NCBI RefSeq assembly: GCF_000735365.1
Contig: NZ_JMPL01000004.1
Span: 1-64,000 of the forward strand
Length of the DNA: 64,000 nucleotides
Direction: 5' to 3'
From: Kluyvera ascorbata ATCC 33433
GTDB taxonomy: Bacteria; Pseudomonadota; Gammaproteobacteria; Enterobacterales; Enterobacteriaceae
Positions 54,535-63,352 of the stretch are shown here, piece after piece (the first letter of the stretch is position 1; every line of letters begins with the position of its first letter). Under the pieces are notes generated by a model. That model did not search any database. It was not told the origin of the DNA and worked only from the letters and a program-made list of their open reading frames with translations. The position numbers were made by a program, and so were the translations under genes.

Positions 54535-55186
54535 TGACCGCCTCCTGATGCGAAGGCAGCGTCACCACTTCATCCGCATGGCTAATTTCATCTTTATCGT
54601 GCGTCACCCACAGCACGGCAATCTGCTGCTCGCGCACGTACTGATGAATAATCTCGTTCACGTTCTTTTTGTTTTGCTCATCCAGCGCGCTGGTTATTTC
54701 ATCCAGCAGCAGCACCTTCGGTAAAAATTGCAGGTTACGAATGAGCGACACCCGCTGTTTTTCGCCACCGGAGAGATCGTTAATCGATTTCGACAGCGTC
54801 TCTTCCGGCAGGCCAAAGCGCGCCAACTGCGTCAGAAAACGATCCGGTTCAGGATTTTTATTGCGAATCTGCCACGGGAAAATAAAGTTGTCGTAAACCG
54901 TATCACCAAACAGCGCCGGGGTTTGTGCGCAGTAGGAAACCTGCTGGCGATAGGCTTCCGGCGTTAGTGCATTGATATCCTTCCCCTCAAAGAGAATCTT
55001 CCCATCGGTAGGTGAAAGCAACGAGGCGATAATTTTTAATAAGGTGCTTTTGCCGCAGCCGGAGGGCCCGGTAATCAGCTTAAATTCACCGGGGGCTACG
55101 CTTAAATTAATCTTATCAAGGACCGTTTTCTCGCCAATACGAAAGCTCACCTGTTCAAGTTGTAAAATCGCGCTATTTTCCTTCAT
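54527..55186 (-). CDS. fetA: FetA (YbbL), iron export ATPase
   Basis: A 219-residue ATP-binding protein: Walker A GPSGCGKST, signature LSGGEKQRVSL, Walker B VLLLDEITSALD, switch His VTHD. ATG 55186 gives the normal N-terminus (MKENSAILQLEQVSF) and has AGGA 10 bases upstream; the frame to 55438 is an artefact of qmcA's antisense strand. Divergent from qmcA. Confidence 0.93.
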   Translation of the reverse strand: MKENSAILQLEQVSFRIGEKTVLDKINLSVAPGEFKLITGPSGCGKSTLLKIIASLLSPTDGKILFEGKDINALTPEAYRQQVSYCAQTPALFGDTVYDNFIFPWQIRNKNPEPDRFLTQLARFGLPEETLSKSINDLSGGEKQRVSLIRNLQFLPKVLLLDEITSALDEQNKKNVNEIIHQYVREQQIAVLWVTHDKDEISHADEVVTLPSHQEAVNE

Positions 55187-55312
55187 TGCTTTAATGTGTC
55201 CTGATGCTGACTTTTGTGCCCTTAGTGTAACCCCAATTAATTTCAGGGGGCGAATTTCCCCCGCATAGCCGATATACTTGAAGAGGTTACGGACAGTTAA
55301 ACAGGAGGTTTT

Positions 55313-56230
55313 ATGCTGATATTTATCCCGGTTCTTATCTTCGTCGCGCTGGTCATTGTCGCGGCGGGAGTCAAAGTTGTGCCTCAGGGCTACCAGTGGA
55401 CGGTTGAACGCTTTGGCCGCTACACCAAAACCCTGCATCCGGGCTTAAGCCTGGTCGTGCCGTTTATGGATCGCATCGGTCGCAAAATCAATATGATGGA
55501 GCAGGTGCTCGATATCCCTTCCCAGGAAGTGATTTCCAAAGATAACGCCAACGTCTCAATTGATGCCGTTTGCTTTATTCAGGTCATTGATGCACCAAAA
55601 GCGGCCTATGAGGTCAGCAATCTTGAATTGGCCATTATCAACCTGACGATGACCAACATTCGTACCGTCCTCGGCTCGATGGAGCTCGACGAAATGCTCT
55701 CCCAGCGTGACAACATCAACACGCGTCTGCTGCATATCGTCGATGAAGCGACGAATCCGTGGGGCATCAAAATCACCCGTATCGAGATTCGCGATGTCCG
55801 CCCACCGGCTGAGCTTATCGACGCTATGAACGCGCAGATGAAGGCGGAACGTACTAAGCGTGCCTATATTCTGGAAGCAGAAGGGATTCGCCAGGCGCAA
55901 ATCGTTAAAGCCGAAGGTGAAAAACAGGCGCAGATCCTTACCGCTGAAGGTGAGCGTCAGTCGGCGTTCCTGCAGGCAGAAGCGCGTGAACGTTCTGCGC
56001 AAGCTGAAGCTACAGCAACGAAGATGGTATCTGAAGCCATTGCCGCCGGTGACATTCAGGCGGTGAACTACTTCGTGGCGCAGAAATACACCGACGCGCT
56101 GCAGCAGATTGGCTCCGCCAATAACAGCAAAGTGGTCATGATGCCGCTGGATGCTAGCAGTCTGATGGGCTCAATCGCCGGGATCGCCGAGCTGATTAAA
56201 GACAGCGCCAGCGAACGGAAATCATCATGA
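55313..56230 (+). CDS. qmcA: QmcA (YbbK), SPFH/stomatin-family membrane protein
   Basis: A 305-residue SPFH protein: one N-terminal helix ([19 protein letters not shown]), SPFH domain to about residue 180 ([20 protein letters not shown]), then a coiled-coil rich in AEGE-type repeats ([20 protein letters not shown]). In E. coli it forms large cage-like oligomers in the inner membrane. AGGAGG lies 6 bases before the ATG. The stop overlaps ybbJ. Confidence 0.95.
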   Translation: MLIFIPVLIFVALVIVAAGVKVVPQGYQWTVERFGRYTKTLHPGLSLVVPFMDRIGRKINMMEQVLDIPSQEVISKDNANVSIDAVCFIQVIDAPKAAYEVSNLELAIINLTMTNIRTVLGSMELDEMLSQRDNINTRLLHIVDEATNPWGIKITRIEIRDVRPPAELIDAMNAQMKAERTKRAYILEAEGIRQAQIVKAEGEKQAQILTAEGERQSAFLQAEARERSAQAEATATKMVSEAIAAGDIQAVNYFVAQKYTDALQQIGSANNSKVVMMPLDASSLMGSIAGIAELIKDSASERKSS

Positions 56231-56688
56231 TTGCGCTGGTGCTCTCGCACCCGCATCTCTTCTGGCTAAGCCTTGGCGGGTTGCTTCTGGTTGCTGAAAT
56301 GCTCGGTGGCAGCGGCTACCTGCTGTGGAGCGGCATTGCGGCGGCGGTCACCGGCGCCATTACCTGGCTGCTGCCGATCGGTTGGGAATGGCAGGGCGCG
56401 CTGTTTGCCGTGCTGACGCTGCTGGCGGCCTGGCTATGGTGGAAGTGGCTGACTCAGCGGACAAGCCGTCAGCGCCCGTCAGAAGGCCAGCTTAACCAGC
56501 GCGGTCAACAGCTGCTGGGCCAGCGCTTTACGCTGGATAGCACGCTGGTGAACGGTCGCGGCCATATGCGCGTTGGCGATAGCTCATGGCCGGTTGCCGC
56601 CGATGACGATCTGCCCGCTGGCAGCAAAGTCGAGGTGATTGCGGTGGAAGGGATCGTCCTGCGAATCAGACTCTCCCCTCCTCGCTAG
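56227..56688 (+). CDS. ybbJ: YbbJ, NfeD-family membrane protein
   Basis: A 153-residue NfeD-like protein with two or three hydrophobic segments followed by an OB-fold domain ([20 protein letters not shown]). NfeD proteins pair with SPFH proteins. The ATG overlaps the qmcA stop (ATGA), and the gene ends 3 bp from the convergent cueR. Confidence 0.94.
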   Translation: MIALVLSHPHLFWLSLGGLLLVAEMLGGSGYLLWSGIAAAVTGAITWLLPIGWEWQGALFAVLTLLAAWLWWKWLTQRTSRQRPSEGQLNQRGQQLLGQRFTLDSTLVNGRGHMRVGDSSWPVAADDDLPAGSKVEVIAVEGIVLRIRLSPPR

Positions 56689-56691
56689 CCA

Positions 56692-57102
56692 TCAGGCCAG
56701 GGTTTTACGGTGACAGCAGCCGGAGAGATTATCAATAATCGGACAATCGGCGCTGTCATCTCCCGGGCAGGATTCTGCCAGCGAGAGCAGCTGATCGCGC
56801 ATCGCCTGCAGGTCGTTGATATGACGCTCGATGTCCGCGACTTTCTGCAGCGTATAGGCTTTCACATCGGCGCTGTGGCGCTTTGGATCGTTAAACAAAT
56901 TCACCAGTTCGCCGCACTCTTCGAGATTAAACCCAACCTGTCGTGCCTGACGCAGTAGCGTAAACTCATCAAGGTGTTTCTGCGTGTAGCTGCGGTAGCC
57001 GTTTTCGCTACGCAGCGGCGGCGTGACCAGCCCCTTCTCTTCATAAAAGCGAATCGCTTTGCTGGTTAAGCCGGTTTTTTTGGCAACATCACTGATATTC
57101 AC
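56692..57102 (-). CDS. cueR: CueR, Cu(I)-responsive MerR-family activator
   Basis: A 136-residue MerR regulator with HTH ([21 protein letters not shown] is split by the motif; core [12 protein letters not shown]), a dimerisation helix and the metal loop C112-P-G-D-D-S-A-D-C120. The two Cys sense Cu(I), Ag(I) or Au(I) at zeptomolar levels. It activates the divergent copA through the long-spacer promoter between them. Start ATG 57102. Confidence 0.96.
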   Translation of the reverse strand: MNISDVAKKTGLTSKAIRFYEEKGLVTPPLRSENGYRSYTQKHLDEFTLLRQARQVGFNLEECGELVNLFNDPKRHSADVKAYTLQKVADIERHINDLQAMRDQLLSLAESCPGDDSADCPIIDNLSGCCHRKTLA

Positions 57103-57111
57103 ATTTCCCCC

Positions 57112-57142
57112 TTGACCTTCCCCTTGCTGGAAGGTTTAACCT
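57112..57142 (+). promoter_or_regulatory. CueR-controlled copA promoter
   Basis: -35 TTGACC (57112-57117), 19-bp spacer, -10 TAACCT (57137-57142). The CueR dyad ACCTTCC-N7-GGAAGGT (57115-57135) lies within the overlong spacer, the MerR-family arrangement, and matches the E. coli copA site. Confidence 0.93.
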
Positions 57143-57196
57143 TCACAACTGTAGACCATAAGGTGAATTTGGTCATCCATTATTGAGGAAAGTGAT

Positions 57197-59698
57197 ATGT
57201 CTCAAACCATCGATCTAGCCCTGGACGGTCTGTCCTGCGGCCACTGCGTAAAACGCGTGAAAGAGAGCCTGGAACAACGCCCTGACGTTGACCATGCGGA
57301 AGTGACTATCGAAGCCGCCCACGTGACCGGCAGCGCCAGCGCTGACGCGCTTATCGAAACCATTAAACAAGCCGGTTATGGTGCGGAGTTAAGCCACCCA
57401 AAGGCTAAACCGCTGGCAGAGTCATCACTCCCGTCGGAAGCACTGACAGCGGCCACCCCTGAGCTTCCGGCAGCACAGGAACTGGATGACAGCCAACAAT
57501 TGCTGATCAACGGTATGAGCTGCGCCAGCTGCGTTTCCCGGGTACAGAATGCGTTGCAGGCCGTACCGGGCGTCGTACAGGCACGGGTAAATCTGGCGGA
57601 GCGCACGGCCCTGGTTATGGGCAGCGCCTCCCCCGGGGATTTAGTTCAGGCAGTAGAAAAAGCGGGATACGGCGCGGAAGCGATTGAGGATGACCTCAAG
57701 CGCCGCGAACGTCAGCAGGAAACCGCCCTCGCGACCATGAAGCGTTTTCGCTGGCAGGCGATCGTCGCCCTGCTGGTCGGTATCCCGGTGATGGTCTGGG
57801 GCATGATTGGCGACAACATGATGGTCTCCGACGATAACCGTTCCCTGTGGCTGGTCATCGGCTTAATCACCCTGGCGGTGATGGTCTTTGCCGGCGGTCA
57901 CTTTTACACCAGCGCATGGAAAAGCCTGAAGAACCGTACCGCCACGATGGACACCCTGGTCGCCTTAGGTACCGGCGTCGCATGGCTCTACTCGATGAGC
58001 GTCAACCTGTGGCCGCAGTGGTTCCCAATGGAAGCCCGCCACCTTTATTACGAAGCCAGCGCCATGATTATCGGTCTGATAAATCTGGGGCATATGCTGG
58101 AGGCACGTGCACGTCAGCGCTCCTCCCGGGCGCTGGAAAAACTGCTCGACCTGACGCCGCCAACCGCCCGCGTGGTGACGGAAGATGGTGAAAAAACCGT
58201 GCCGCTGGCCGACGTTCAGCCGGGGATGATCCTGCGTCTTGCTACCGGCGACCGCGTTCCGGTTGACGGAGAAATTAGCCAGGGCGAAGCCTGGTTTGAT
58301 GAAGCGATGCTGACCGGTGAGCCTATCCCGCAGCAAAAAGGCGATGGCGATAGCATTCACGCCGGTACCGTGGTCGAAGATGGTTCGGTCCAGTTCCGCG
58401 CAAGCGCTGTTGGTAGCCACACCACGCTATCGCGCATTATTAAAATGGTGCGTCAGGCGCAAAGCAGTAAGCCTGAAATCGGCCAACTGGCGGATAGAAT
58501 CTCCGCCGTGTTCGTGCCGGTGGTGGTCGCCATTGCTATTTTCAGCGCCGCCATCTGGTACTTCTTCGGCCCGGCGCCGCAGATTGTCTACACCCTGGTT
58601 ATCGCCACGACGGTGCTGATTATCGCCTGTCCTTGTGCGCTGGGTCTGGCAACGCCGATGTCGATTATTGCCGGTGTCGGCCGCGCCGCAGAGTACGGCG
58701 TGCTGGTACGTGATGCCGATGCATTGCAGCGCGCCAGTGAGCTCACCACGCTGGTGTTTGATAAAACCGGCACGCTGACCGAAGGTAAACCGCAGGTCGT
58801 TGCGGTAAAAACACTGGGCGCAATGAGCGAAGCCACCGCGCTGCGTCTGGCCGCCGCGCTGGAACAGGGCTCGAACCACCCATTAGCGCGCGCTATTGTG
58901 GAGAAAGCCGCCGAGAAATCACTGCCGCAGGTTAATGCCTTCCGCACCCTGCGTGGGCTTGGAGTTAGCGGCGAAAGTGACGGACATGCCCTGTTGCTCG
59001 GCAACCAGGCGCTGCTGCATGAACATCAGGTTGTCACCCGCGAGTTGGATGATGAAATGGCGCAACAAGCCGCACAGGGCGCAACCCCGGTGCTGTTGGC
59101 AATCGACGGCAAAGCCGCCGCGCTGTTCGCCATCCGTGACCCGTTGCGCAGTGACAGCGTTGCCGCGCTGCAACGTCTGCACCGTGAAGGCTACCGTCTG
59201 GTGATGCTGACCGGGGATAATCCCGTCACCGCCAACGCGATTGCCAAAGAAGCGGGTATTGATGAGGTGATTGCTGGCGTACTACCGGACGGTAAAGCGC
59301 AGGCGATTAAAGATTTGCAGGCACAGGGCCAGAAAGTGGCAATGGTCGGTGACGGTATCAACGATGCGCCAGCGTTAGCGCAGGCCGATGTAGGTATCGC
59401 CATGGGCGGCGGCAGCGACGTTGCGATTGAAACCGCGGCGATTACGCTGATGCGCCATAGCCTGGTCGGGGTCGCCGATGCGCTGGCGATTTCTCGCGCC
59501 ACGCTGCGTAATATGAAGCAGAACCTGCTCGGGGCATTTGTCTATAACTCGCTGGGTATCCCGATTGCCGCCGGGATCCTCTGGCCGCTGACCGGAACAC
59601 TGCTGAACCCGGTAGTTGCAGGGGCCGCGATGGCGCTCTCATCGATTACCGTTGTGAGTAACGCTAACCGTCTGCTGCGCTTCAAACCTAAACAGTAA
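57197..59698 (+). CDS. copA: Copper-exporting P1B-type ATPase CopA
   Basis: An 833-residue Cu(I) exporter of the inner membrane. Two N-terminal metal-binding domains have CGHC (C14, C17) and CASC (C109, C112); then come eight helices, TGEP, the ion-site ACPCALG in TM6, DKTGTLT, the SNHPLA (HP) motif and [18 protein letters not shown] precedes ATG 57197. Its promoter is CueR-dependent. A slippery heptamer within codons 67-69 yields a short chaperone form (see the separate entry). Confidence 0.97.
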   Translation: MSQTIDLALDGLSCGHCVKRVKESLEQRPDVDHAEVTIEAAHVTGSASADALIETIKQAGYGAELSHPKAKPLAESSLPSEALTAATPELPAAQELDDSQQLLINGMSCASCVSRVQNALQAVPGVVQARVNLAERTALVMGSASPGDLVQAVEKAGYGAEAIEDDLKRRERQQETALATMKRFRWQAIVALLVGIPVMVWGMIGDNMMVSDDNRSLWLVIGLITLAVMVFAGGHFYTSAWKSLKNRTATMDTLVALGTGVAWLYSMSVNLWPQWFPMEARHLYYEASAMIIGLINLGHMLEARARQRSSRALEKLLDLTPPTARVVTEDGEKTVPLADVQPGMILRLATGDRVPVDGEISQGEAWFDEAMLTGEPIPQQKGDGDSIHAGTVVEDGSVQFRASAVGSHTTLSRIIKMVRQAQSSKPEIGQLADRISAVFVPVVVAIAIFSAAIWYFFGPAPQIVYTLVIATTVLIIACPCALGLATPMSIIAGVGRAAEYGVLVRDADALQRASELTTLVFDKTGTLTEGKPQVVAVKTLGAMSEATALRLAAALEQGSNHPLARAIVEKAAEKSLPQVNAFRTLRGLGVSGESDGHALLLGNQALLHEHQVVTRELDDEMAQQAAQGATPVLLAIDGKAAALFAIRDPLRSDSVAALQRLHREGYRLVMLTGDNPVTANAIAKEAGIDEVIAGVLPDGKAQAIKDLQAQGQKVAMVGDGINDAPALAQADVGIAMGGGSDVAIETAAITLMRHSLVGVADALAISRATLRNMKQNLLGAFVYNSLGIPIAAGILWPLTGTLLNPVVAGAAMALSSITVVSNANRLLRFKPKQ
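57397..57408 (+). other. copA: Programmed -1 frameshift site producing CopA(Z)
   Basis: The slippery heptamer CCCAAAG (57397-57403) overlaps codons His67-Pro68-Lys69. A -1 slip leads to GGC (Gly70) then TAA at 57406-57408, giving a 70-residue product containing only the first metal-binding domain. The same heptamer, position and stop are known to make the CopA(Z) copper chaperone in E. coli. Confidence 0.88.
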
Positions 59699-59703
59699 CC
59701 CAC

Positions 59704-59729
59704 CGTCCCTCCCGCCACCGGGAGGGACG
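59704..59729 (+). terminator. Terminator of copA
   Basis: CGTCCCTCCCG and its exact complement enclose CCAC, followed by CGTTTG, 6 bp after the copA stop. Confidence 0.85.
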
Positions 59730-59786
59730 CGTTTGCACCTTTCCCCCCATCGCGCTAGCATGAGATTTTCCTTCCAGGGAGCGCGG

Positions 59787-60581
59787 ATGAGCCTGTTAAA
59801 TCAACTACAACGTCTGTGGCACACGCTGCGCGGTTCCCCATACAGTTGGCCCGCGCTGGACGTCATACTCCCCGGTGGTCGCTATCTGCATTTGGTAGGC
59901 AGCATTCACATGGGAACGCGCGACATGGCGCCGCTTCCCGCTAAGCTGCTGAAAAAACTTCGTCAGGCCGATGCGTTAATCGTTGAAGCGGATATCTCCG
60001 GTAACGAGACCCCTTTCAGCGATTTACCGGAATACCCACCGCTTCGCGAACGACTCAGCGAAGCGCAGTTCAGCCAGTTGGAAAAACTCAGCGACGAACT
60101 GGGAATGCCGCTGTATCGCTTTGATACCCAGCCGCTGTGGCAGGTTGCCATGGTGCTGCAGGCCACCCAGGCGCAAAAGCTGGGGCTGCGCCCGGATTAC
60201 GGTATTGATTATCAGCTCCTGCAGGCGGCGCGCGAAACATCGCTACCTGTGCAGGAACTGGAGGGAGCAGATAGCCAGATAGCCCTGCTCTGTCACCTTC
60301 CCGACGGGGGAATGGCGTTACTCGACGATACGCTGACCCACTGGCACACCAACGCCCGGCTGCTGCAGGTGATGATCGGATGGTGGTTAGAGCAGCCACC
60401 GTCTAACGGCACGGCGTCGCTGCCCAATACCTTTAGCCAGTCGCTGTATGATGTGTTGATGGTAAAACGCAATGAAGCCTGGCGTGACGCTCTGCTGGCG
60501 CTGGCGCCAGGGCGTTATGTGGTGGCCGTGGGGGCGCTCCATTTGTATGGGGAAGGCAACCTGCCGCAGATGCTGAGATAA
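59787..60581 (+). CDS. ybaP: YbaP, TraB/GumN-family protein
   Basis: A 264-residue TraB-like protein, the same length as E. coli YbaP. The family signature GSIHMGT (His/Gly cluster, about residues 38-44) and the C-terminal VGALHLYGEGNLPQML (second His block) are present, a pattern suggested to form a metal-dependent peptidase site. AGGGAG lies 5-6 bases before ATG 59787; ATG 59760 is a weaker alternative. Function unknown. The stop codon region overlaps the ChiX terminator in antisense. Confidence 0.93.
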   Translation: MSLLNQLQRLWHTLRGSPYSWPALDVILPGGRYLHLVGSIHMGTRDMAPLPAKLLKKLRQADALIVEADISGNETPFSDLPEYPPLRERLSEAQFSQLEKLSDELGMPLYRFDTQPLWQVAMVLQATQAQKLGLRPDYGIDYQLLQAARETSLPVQELEGADSQIALLCHLPDGGMALLDDTLTHWHTNARLLQVMIGWWLEQPPSNGTASLPNTFSQSLYDVLMVKRNEAWRDALLALAPGRYVVAVGALHLYGEGNLPQMLR

Positions 60582-60660
60582 AAAAATGGCCAATATCTCT
60601 ATTGGCCCGTCAAAGAGGAATTTCATCATTATTATTATCCCGGAGTTCGCACTCCGGATC
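60580..60660 (-). ncRNA. chiX: Small RNA ChiX (SroB/MicM)
   Basis: On the minus strand: a 5' hairpin CCGGAGT-GCGA-ACTCCGG (60657-60640), an unpaired A/U-rich part, the antisense segment GAAATTCCTCTTTGACGGGC, a terminator hairpin GGCCAATA-GAGA-TATTGGCC (60607-60588) and seven U. The antisense segment and terminator are practically identical to E. coli ChiX, which lies in the same place between ybaP and ybaK. With Hfq, ChiX silences the chitoporin mRNA chiP and is titrated by chbBC. The 5' hairpin differs in sequence from E. coli but keeps its position. The 5' end is set from the promoter and is accurate to a few bases. Confidence 0.93.
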
Positions 60661-60665
60661 TCTCG

Positions 60666-60695
60666 ATTGTCGCTCAAAGTTGCCGCAACTGCCAA
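60666..60695 (-). promoter_or_regulatory. Promoter of chiX
   Basis: Minus strand TTGGCA (60695-60690), 18-bp spacer, GACAAT (60671-60666), about 6 bases before the inferred RNA start. Confidence 0.7.
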
Positions 60696-60737
60696 TACCT
60701 ATTGCGCAAGATTATACTATTTTTTAGTGCGTTTTAG

Positions 60738-61262
<525 letters not shown>

Positions 61263-61289
61263 TCGGTGCGCGTTGTCCCATCGCCCTAA

Positions 61290-61312
61290 CCCTCTCCCCA
61301 AACGGGAGAGGG
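61290..61312. repeat. CCCTCTCCC/GGGAGAGGG repeat hairpin
   Basis: A perfect 9-bp stem with CAAAC loop after ybaK, of the CCCTAACCCTCTCCC type scattered in enterobacterial genomes. Could act as a weak terminator between convergent ybaK and ushA. Confidence 0.7.
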
Positions 61313-61320
61313 AATAGAAC

Positions 61321-61349
61321 GTAGCCCGGCCAAGCGAAGCGTCGCCGGG
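61321..61349. repeat. Single REP unit
   Basis: GTAGCCCGGCC ... CGCCGGG with an AAGCGAAGCG core; near-identical to the arms of the 53673 BIME. Confidence 0.8.
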
Positions 61350-61362
61350 AACGGCTCAAACC

Positions 61363-63015
61363 TTACTGCCAGCTAACTTCCCCTTTCGGTTCGTAAGCAT
61401 TCACATCCAACGGTGAGTTCTGCTCGATATACTGTTTGAGCACCTCAGCATCGATAAACCCGGTATTCACATATCCCGGTTTGCTATCAATTTTCGGATA
61501 CCCATCCCCGCCGGTGGCGTTAAAGCTCAGGGTCGCCATGCGGTAGGTTTTCGCAGGGTCAACCGGCTCACCTTTGATTTTCAGGTCCTGAAGCTGCCCG
61601 TCTTTTGCCACAAAACTCACGTTAGCAAACTGCGGGTAAGCCCCGGAGTCCGGCTTCATCTGCGCCACGGCGGTCAGGTACTCGGTCACCTCTTTACCGC
61701 TCATGTCAGCGTACACCACCACGTTGCCAAACGGCTGCACCTTTAGCACGCTCTTGTAGGTGATATTGCCCGCTTCAATGGAATCACGAATGCCGCCGCC
61801 GCTCATTACGCCAAAGTCAGCGCCAGTGCGCGCCATTTGCGCAGCAAGAATCAGGCGTCCCATATTGGTTTGCACAAAGCGAACTTTGCTGCGGTCGCCT
61901 TCCAGATGCCCGTTCACGCTGCCCACTTTCACATCTAACTGCGCTTTACCTTTGCTCTGGAACGGCGTCAACAGCGAGAGCATCTGCGGGTTTTCCGGGA
62001 TTTGTGGCGTGTAAAGTACGCGCTCACTCTGGCCGTTATCGTAGGTCACCTTTTTCTTCAGGTTCACAGGGATCAGCTGATAGTGCACCAGCTTCAGCTC
62101 GCCGTTGCGGAACTCAAAGTCAGCGCGGCCAACATATTTACCCCACTCATGTGCCTGCACAATCCAGATGCCGTTTTGTTTGTCCGGCGCACACGGGGTA
62201 CCCGGCACGTAGTCGACCTGCTTTTTATTCTCCGACGCCATGCAAACCGGGTCCTGTGAGTGACCACCCACAATCATCGCCAGCGAACCCGCAGGCAGGC
62301 TGCGCGCCATTTCGACATCACCCGGCGCGTTGGAACCGTGCTCGCCATTGTCGTAATGCCCCATATGGGTCGCCGCCAGAATCAGGTCCGGCTTCTCTTT
62401 TTGCTGGAGTTCCTGAATCACCAGTTTCGCTTCTTCCGCCGGTTTGCGGAATTCGATATCGGTGAAATATTCCGGGTTGCCAATTTTAGCGGTGTCATCG
62501 GTGGTTAAACCAATAACGGCAATTTTGAGATCCTGACGTTTGAAAATAGCCCAGGGTTTAAACAGACGCTCGCCGGTACTTTTCTGATAAATGTTGGCAG
62601 AGAGGAACGGGAATTTAGCCCATTTTTCCTGCTGACGCAGCACGCTCATCGGGTTATCAAATTCGTGGTTTCCCACGGCCATCGCGTCATAGCCCACGAG
62701 GTTCATGCCGCGGAAATCAGGCTCAGCATCCTGAAGGTCAGACTCCGGCACCCCGGTATTAATGTCGCCGCCGGAGAGCAGCAGTACGCTACCTCCTTCT
62801 GCCGCCACCTCTTTACGAATACCGTCCACCAGCGTTTTTTGCGCCGCCAGACCATATTCACCATATTCACTACGCCAGAAGTGACCGTGATGATCGTTAG
62901 TATGCAGGATGGTGATTTTGTAGGTTTTATCCTGCTGATAGGCCTGCGAAGGTAAGCTGACCAAAGACAGTGCTGCCAGCATCGCCAGCGCCACGCCCCG
63001 TTTAACAAATTGCAT
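61363..63015 (-). CDS. ushA: UshA, periplasmic UDP-sugar hydrolase / 5'-nucleotidase
   Basis: A 550-residue enzyme, the E. coli length. Signal peptide ends LPSQA/YQQD. Metallophosphoesterase motifs: HTNDHHGHFW, SGGDINTG, GNHEFDNP, THMGHYDNG and GGHSQDP; the C-terminal nucleotide-binding domain contains MSGGGIRDSI and FNATGGDGYP. It salvages UDP-sugars and nucleotides in the periplasm. AGGGAGAG lies before ATG 63015. ybaK converges on it; its upstream side holds an unusual palindrome and then prophage debris. Confidence 0.97.
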   Translation of the reverse strand: MQFVKRGVALAMLAALSLVSLPSQAYQQDKTYKITILHTNDHHGHFWRSEYGEYGLAAQKTLVDGIRKEVAAEGGSVLLLSGGDINTGVPESDLQDAEPDFRGMNLVGYDAMAVGNHEFDNPMSVLRQQEKWAKFPFLSANIYQKSTGERLFKPWAIFKRQDLKIAVIGLTTDDTAKIGNPEYFTDIEFRKPAEEAKLVIQELQQKEKPDLILAATHMGHYDNGEHGSNAPGDVEMARSLPAGSLAMIVGGHSQDPVCMASENKKQVDYVPGTPCAPDKQNGIWIVQAHEWGKYVGRADFEFRNGELKLVHYQLIPVNLKKKVTYDNGQSERVLYTPQIPENPQMLSLLTPFQSKGKAQLDVKVGSVNGHLEGDRSKVRFVQTNMGRLILAAQMARTGADFGVMSGGGIRDSIEAGNITYKSVLKVQPFGNVVVYADMSGKEVTEYLTAVAQMKPDSGAYPQFANVSFVAKDGQLQDLKIKGEPVDPAKTYRMATLSFNATGGDGYPKIDSKPGYVNTGFIDAEVLKQYIEQNSPLDVNAYEPKGEVSWQ

Positions 63016-63333
63016 GTTTCTCTCCCTGAGTGAATAACAACCGCGAAATTACAATGCTCTGAAATCTTAGTCTAATTTAGACTAAGATTAGACTACATAA
63101 CACATTGATAAAAATGGGGTCTATCAAGGGGTGTTATTTTTATACCCCCCAAAATACCTCTTCTGCGACCGGATACTCTAATTTTGATTTGCTACAGAGC
63201 AAAAATATAGCGTAGTGATCAAAAATGAGATACACCATGCAGTTTTTTTCACCAGAAATGAGGGGCGCGGCATCGAGCAGGCGTCAATCGAGGAGCAGGC
63301 GCTGATTATCGGCGCGCGGCGCTACCTTCATTA
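63016..63333. other. Region upstream of ushA up to prophage debris
   Basis: 318 bp containing the 25-bp palindrome (63064-63088), a GGGGT/ACCCC hairpin (63128-63148), a TTTGCT-ACAG-AGCAAA dyad (about 63188-63203) and a weak 45-codon frame. It is AT-rich compared with ushA and may include the chromosome/prophage junction. In E. coli the next gene would be fsr, which is not seen here. Confidence 0.5.
63064..63088. promoter_or_regulatory. 25-bp near-perfect palindrome upstream of ushA
   Basis: ATCTTAGTCTAA and its exact complement flank one central T, 49 bp upstream of the ushA start. A third half-site, TTAGACTA (63088-63095), follows directly. The unit TTAGTCTAA/TTAGACTAA looks like an operator with tandem half-sites; I do not recognise the regulator. 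Confidence 0.75.
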
Positions 63334-63352
63334 TCAGTTGGCGCTTTTATAA
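63215..63352 (+). CDS. Short unidentified ORF, possible gene remnant
   Basis: A 45-codon frame from GTG 63215 ending TAA. The C-terminal part (GIEQASIEEQALIIGARRYL) looks like real helical protein, but there is no ribosome-binding site and I do not recognise it. It overlaps the 3' end of the opposing prophage ORF by 19 bases. Likely the tail of a truncated gene at the prophage border. Confidence 0.3.
   Translation: MIKNEIHHAVFFTRNEGRGIEQASIEEQALIIGARRYLHYQLALL

Noticed and set aside
60588-60607. Hairpin as the ybaP terminator
   Set aside because: The T-run lies on the minus-strand side only, and the sequence matches the ChiX terminator. It therefore ends ChiX, not ybaP.
63128-63148. GGGGT...ACCCC hairpin as a phage attachment core
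   Set aside because: No second copy and no integrase in view, so an att site cannot be supported.
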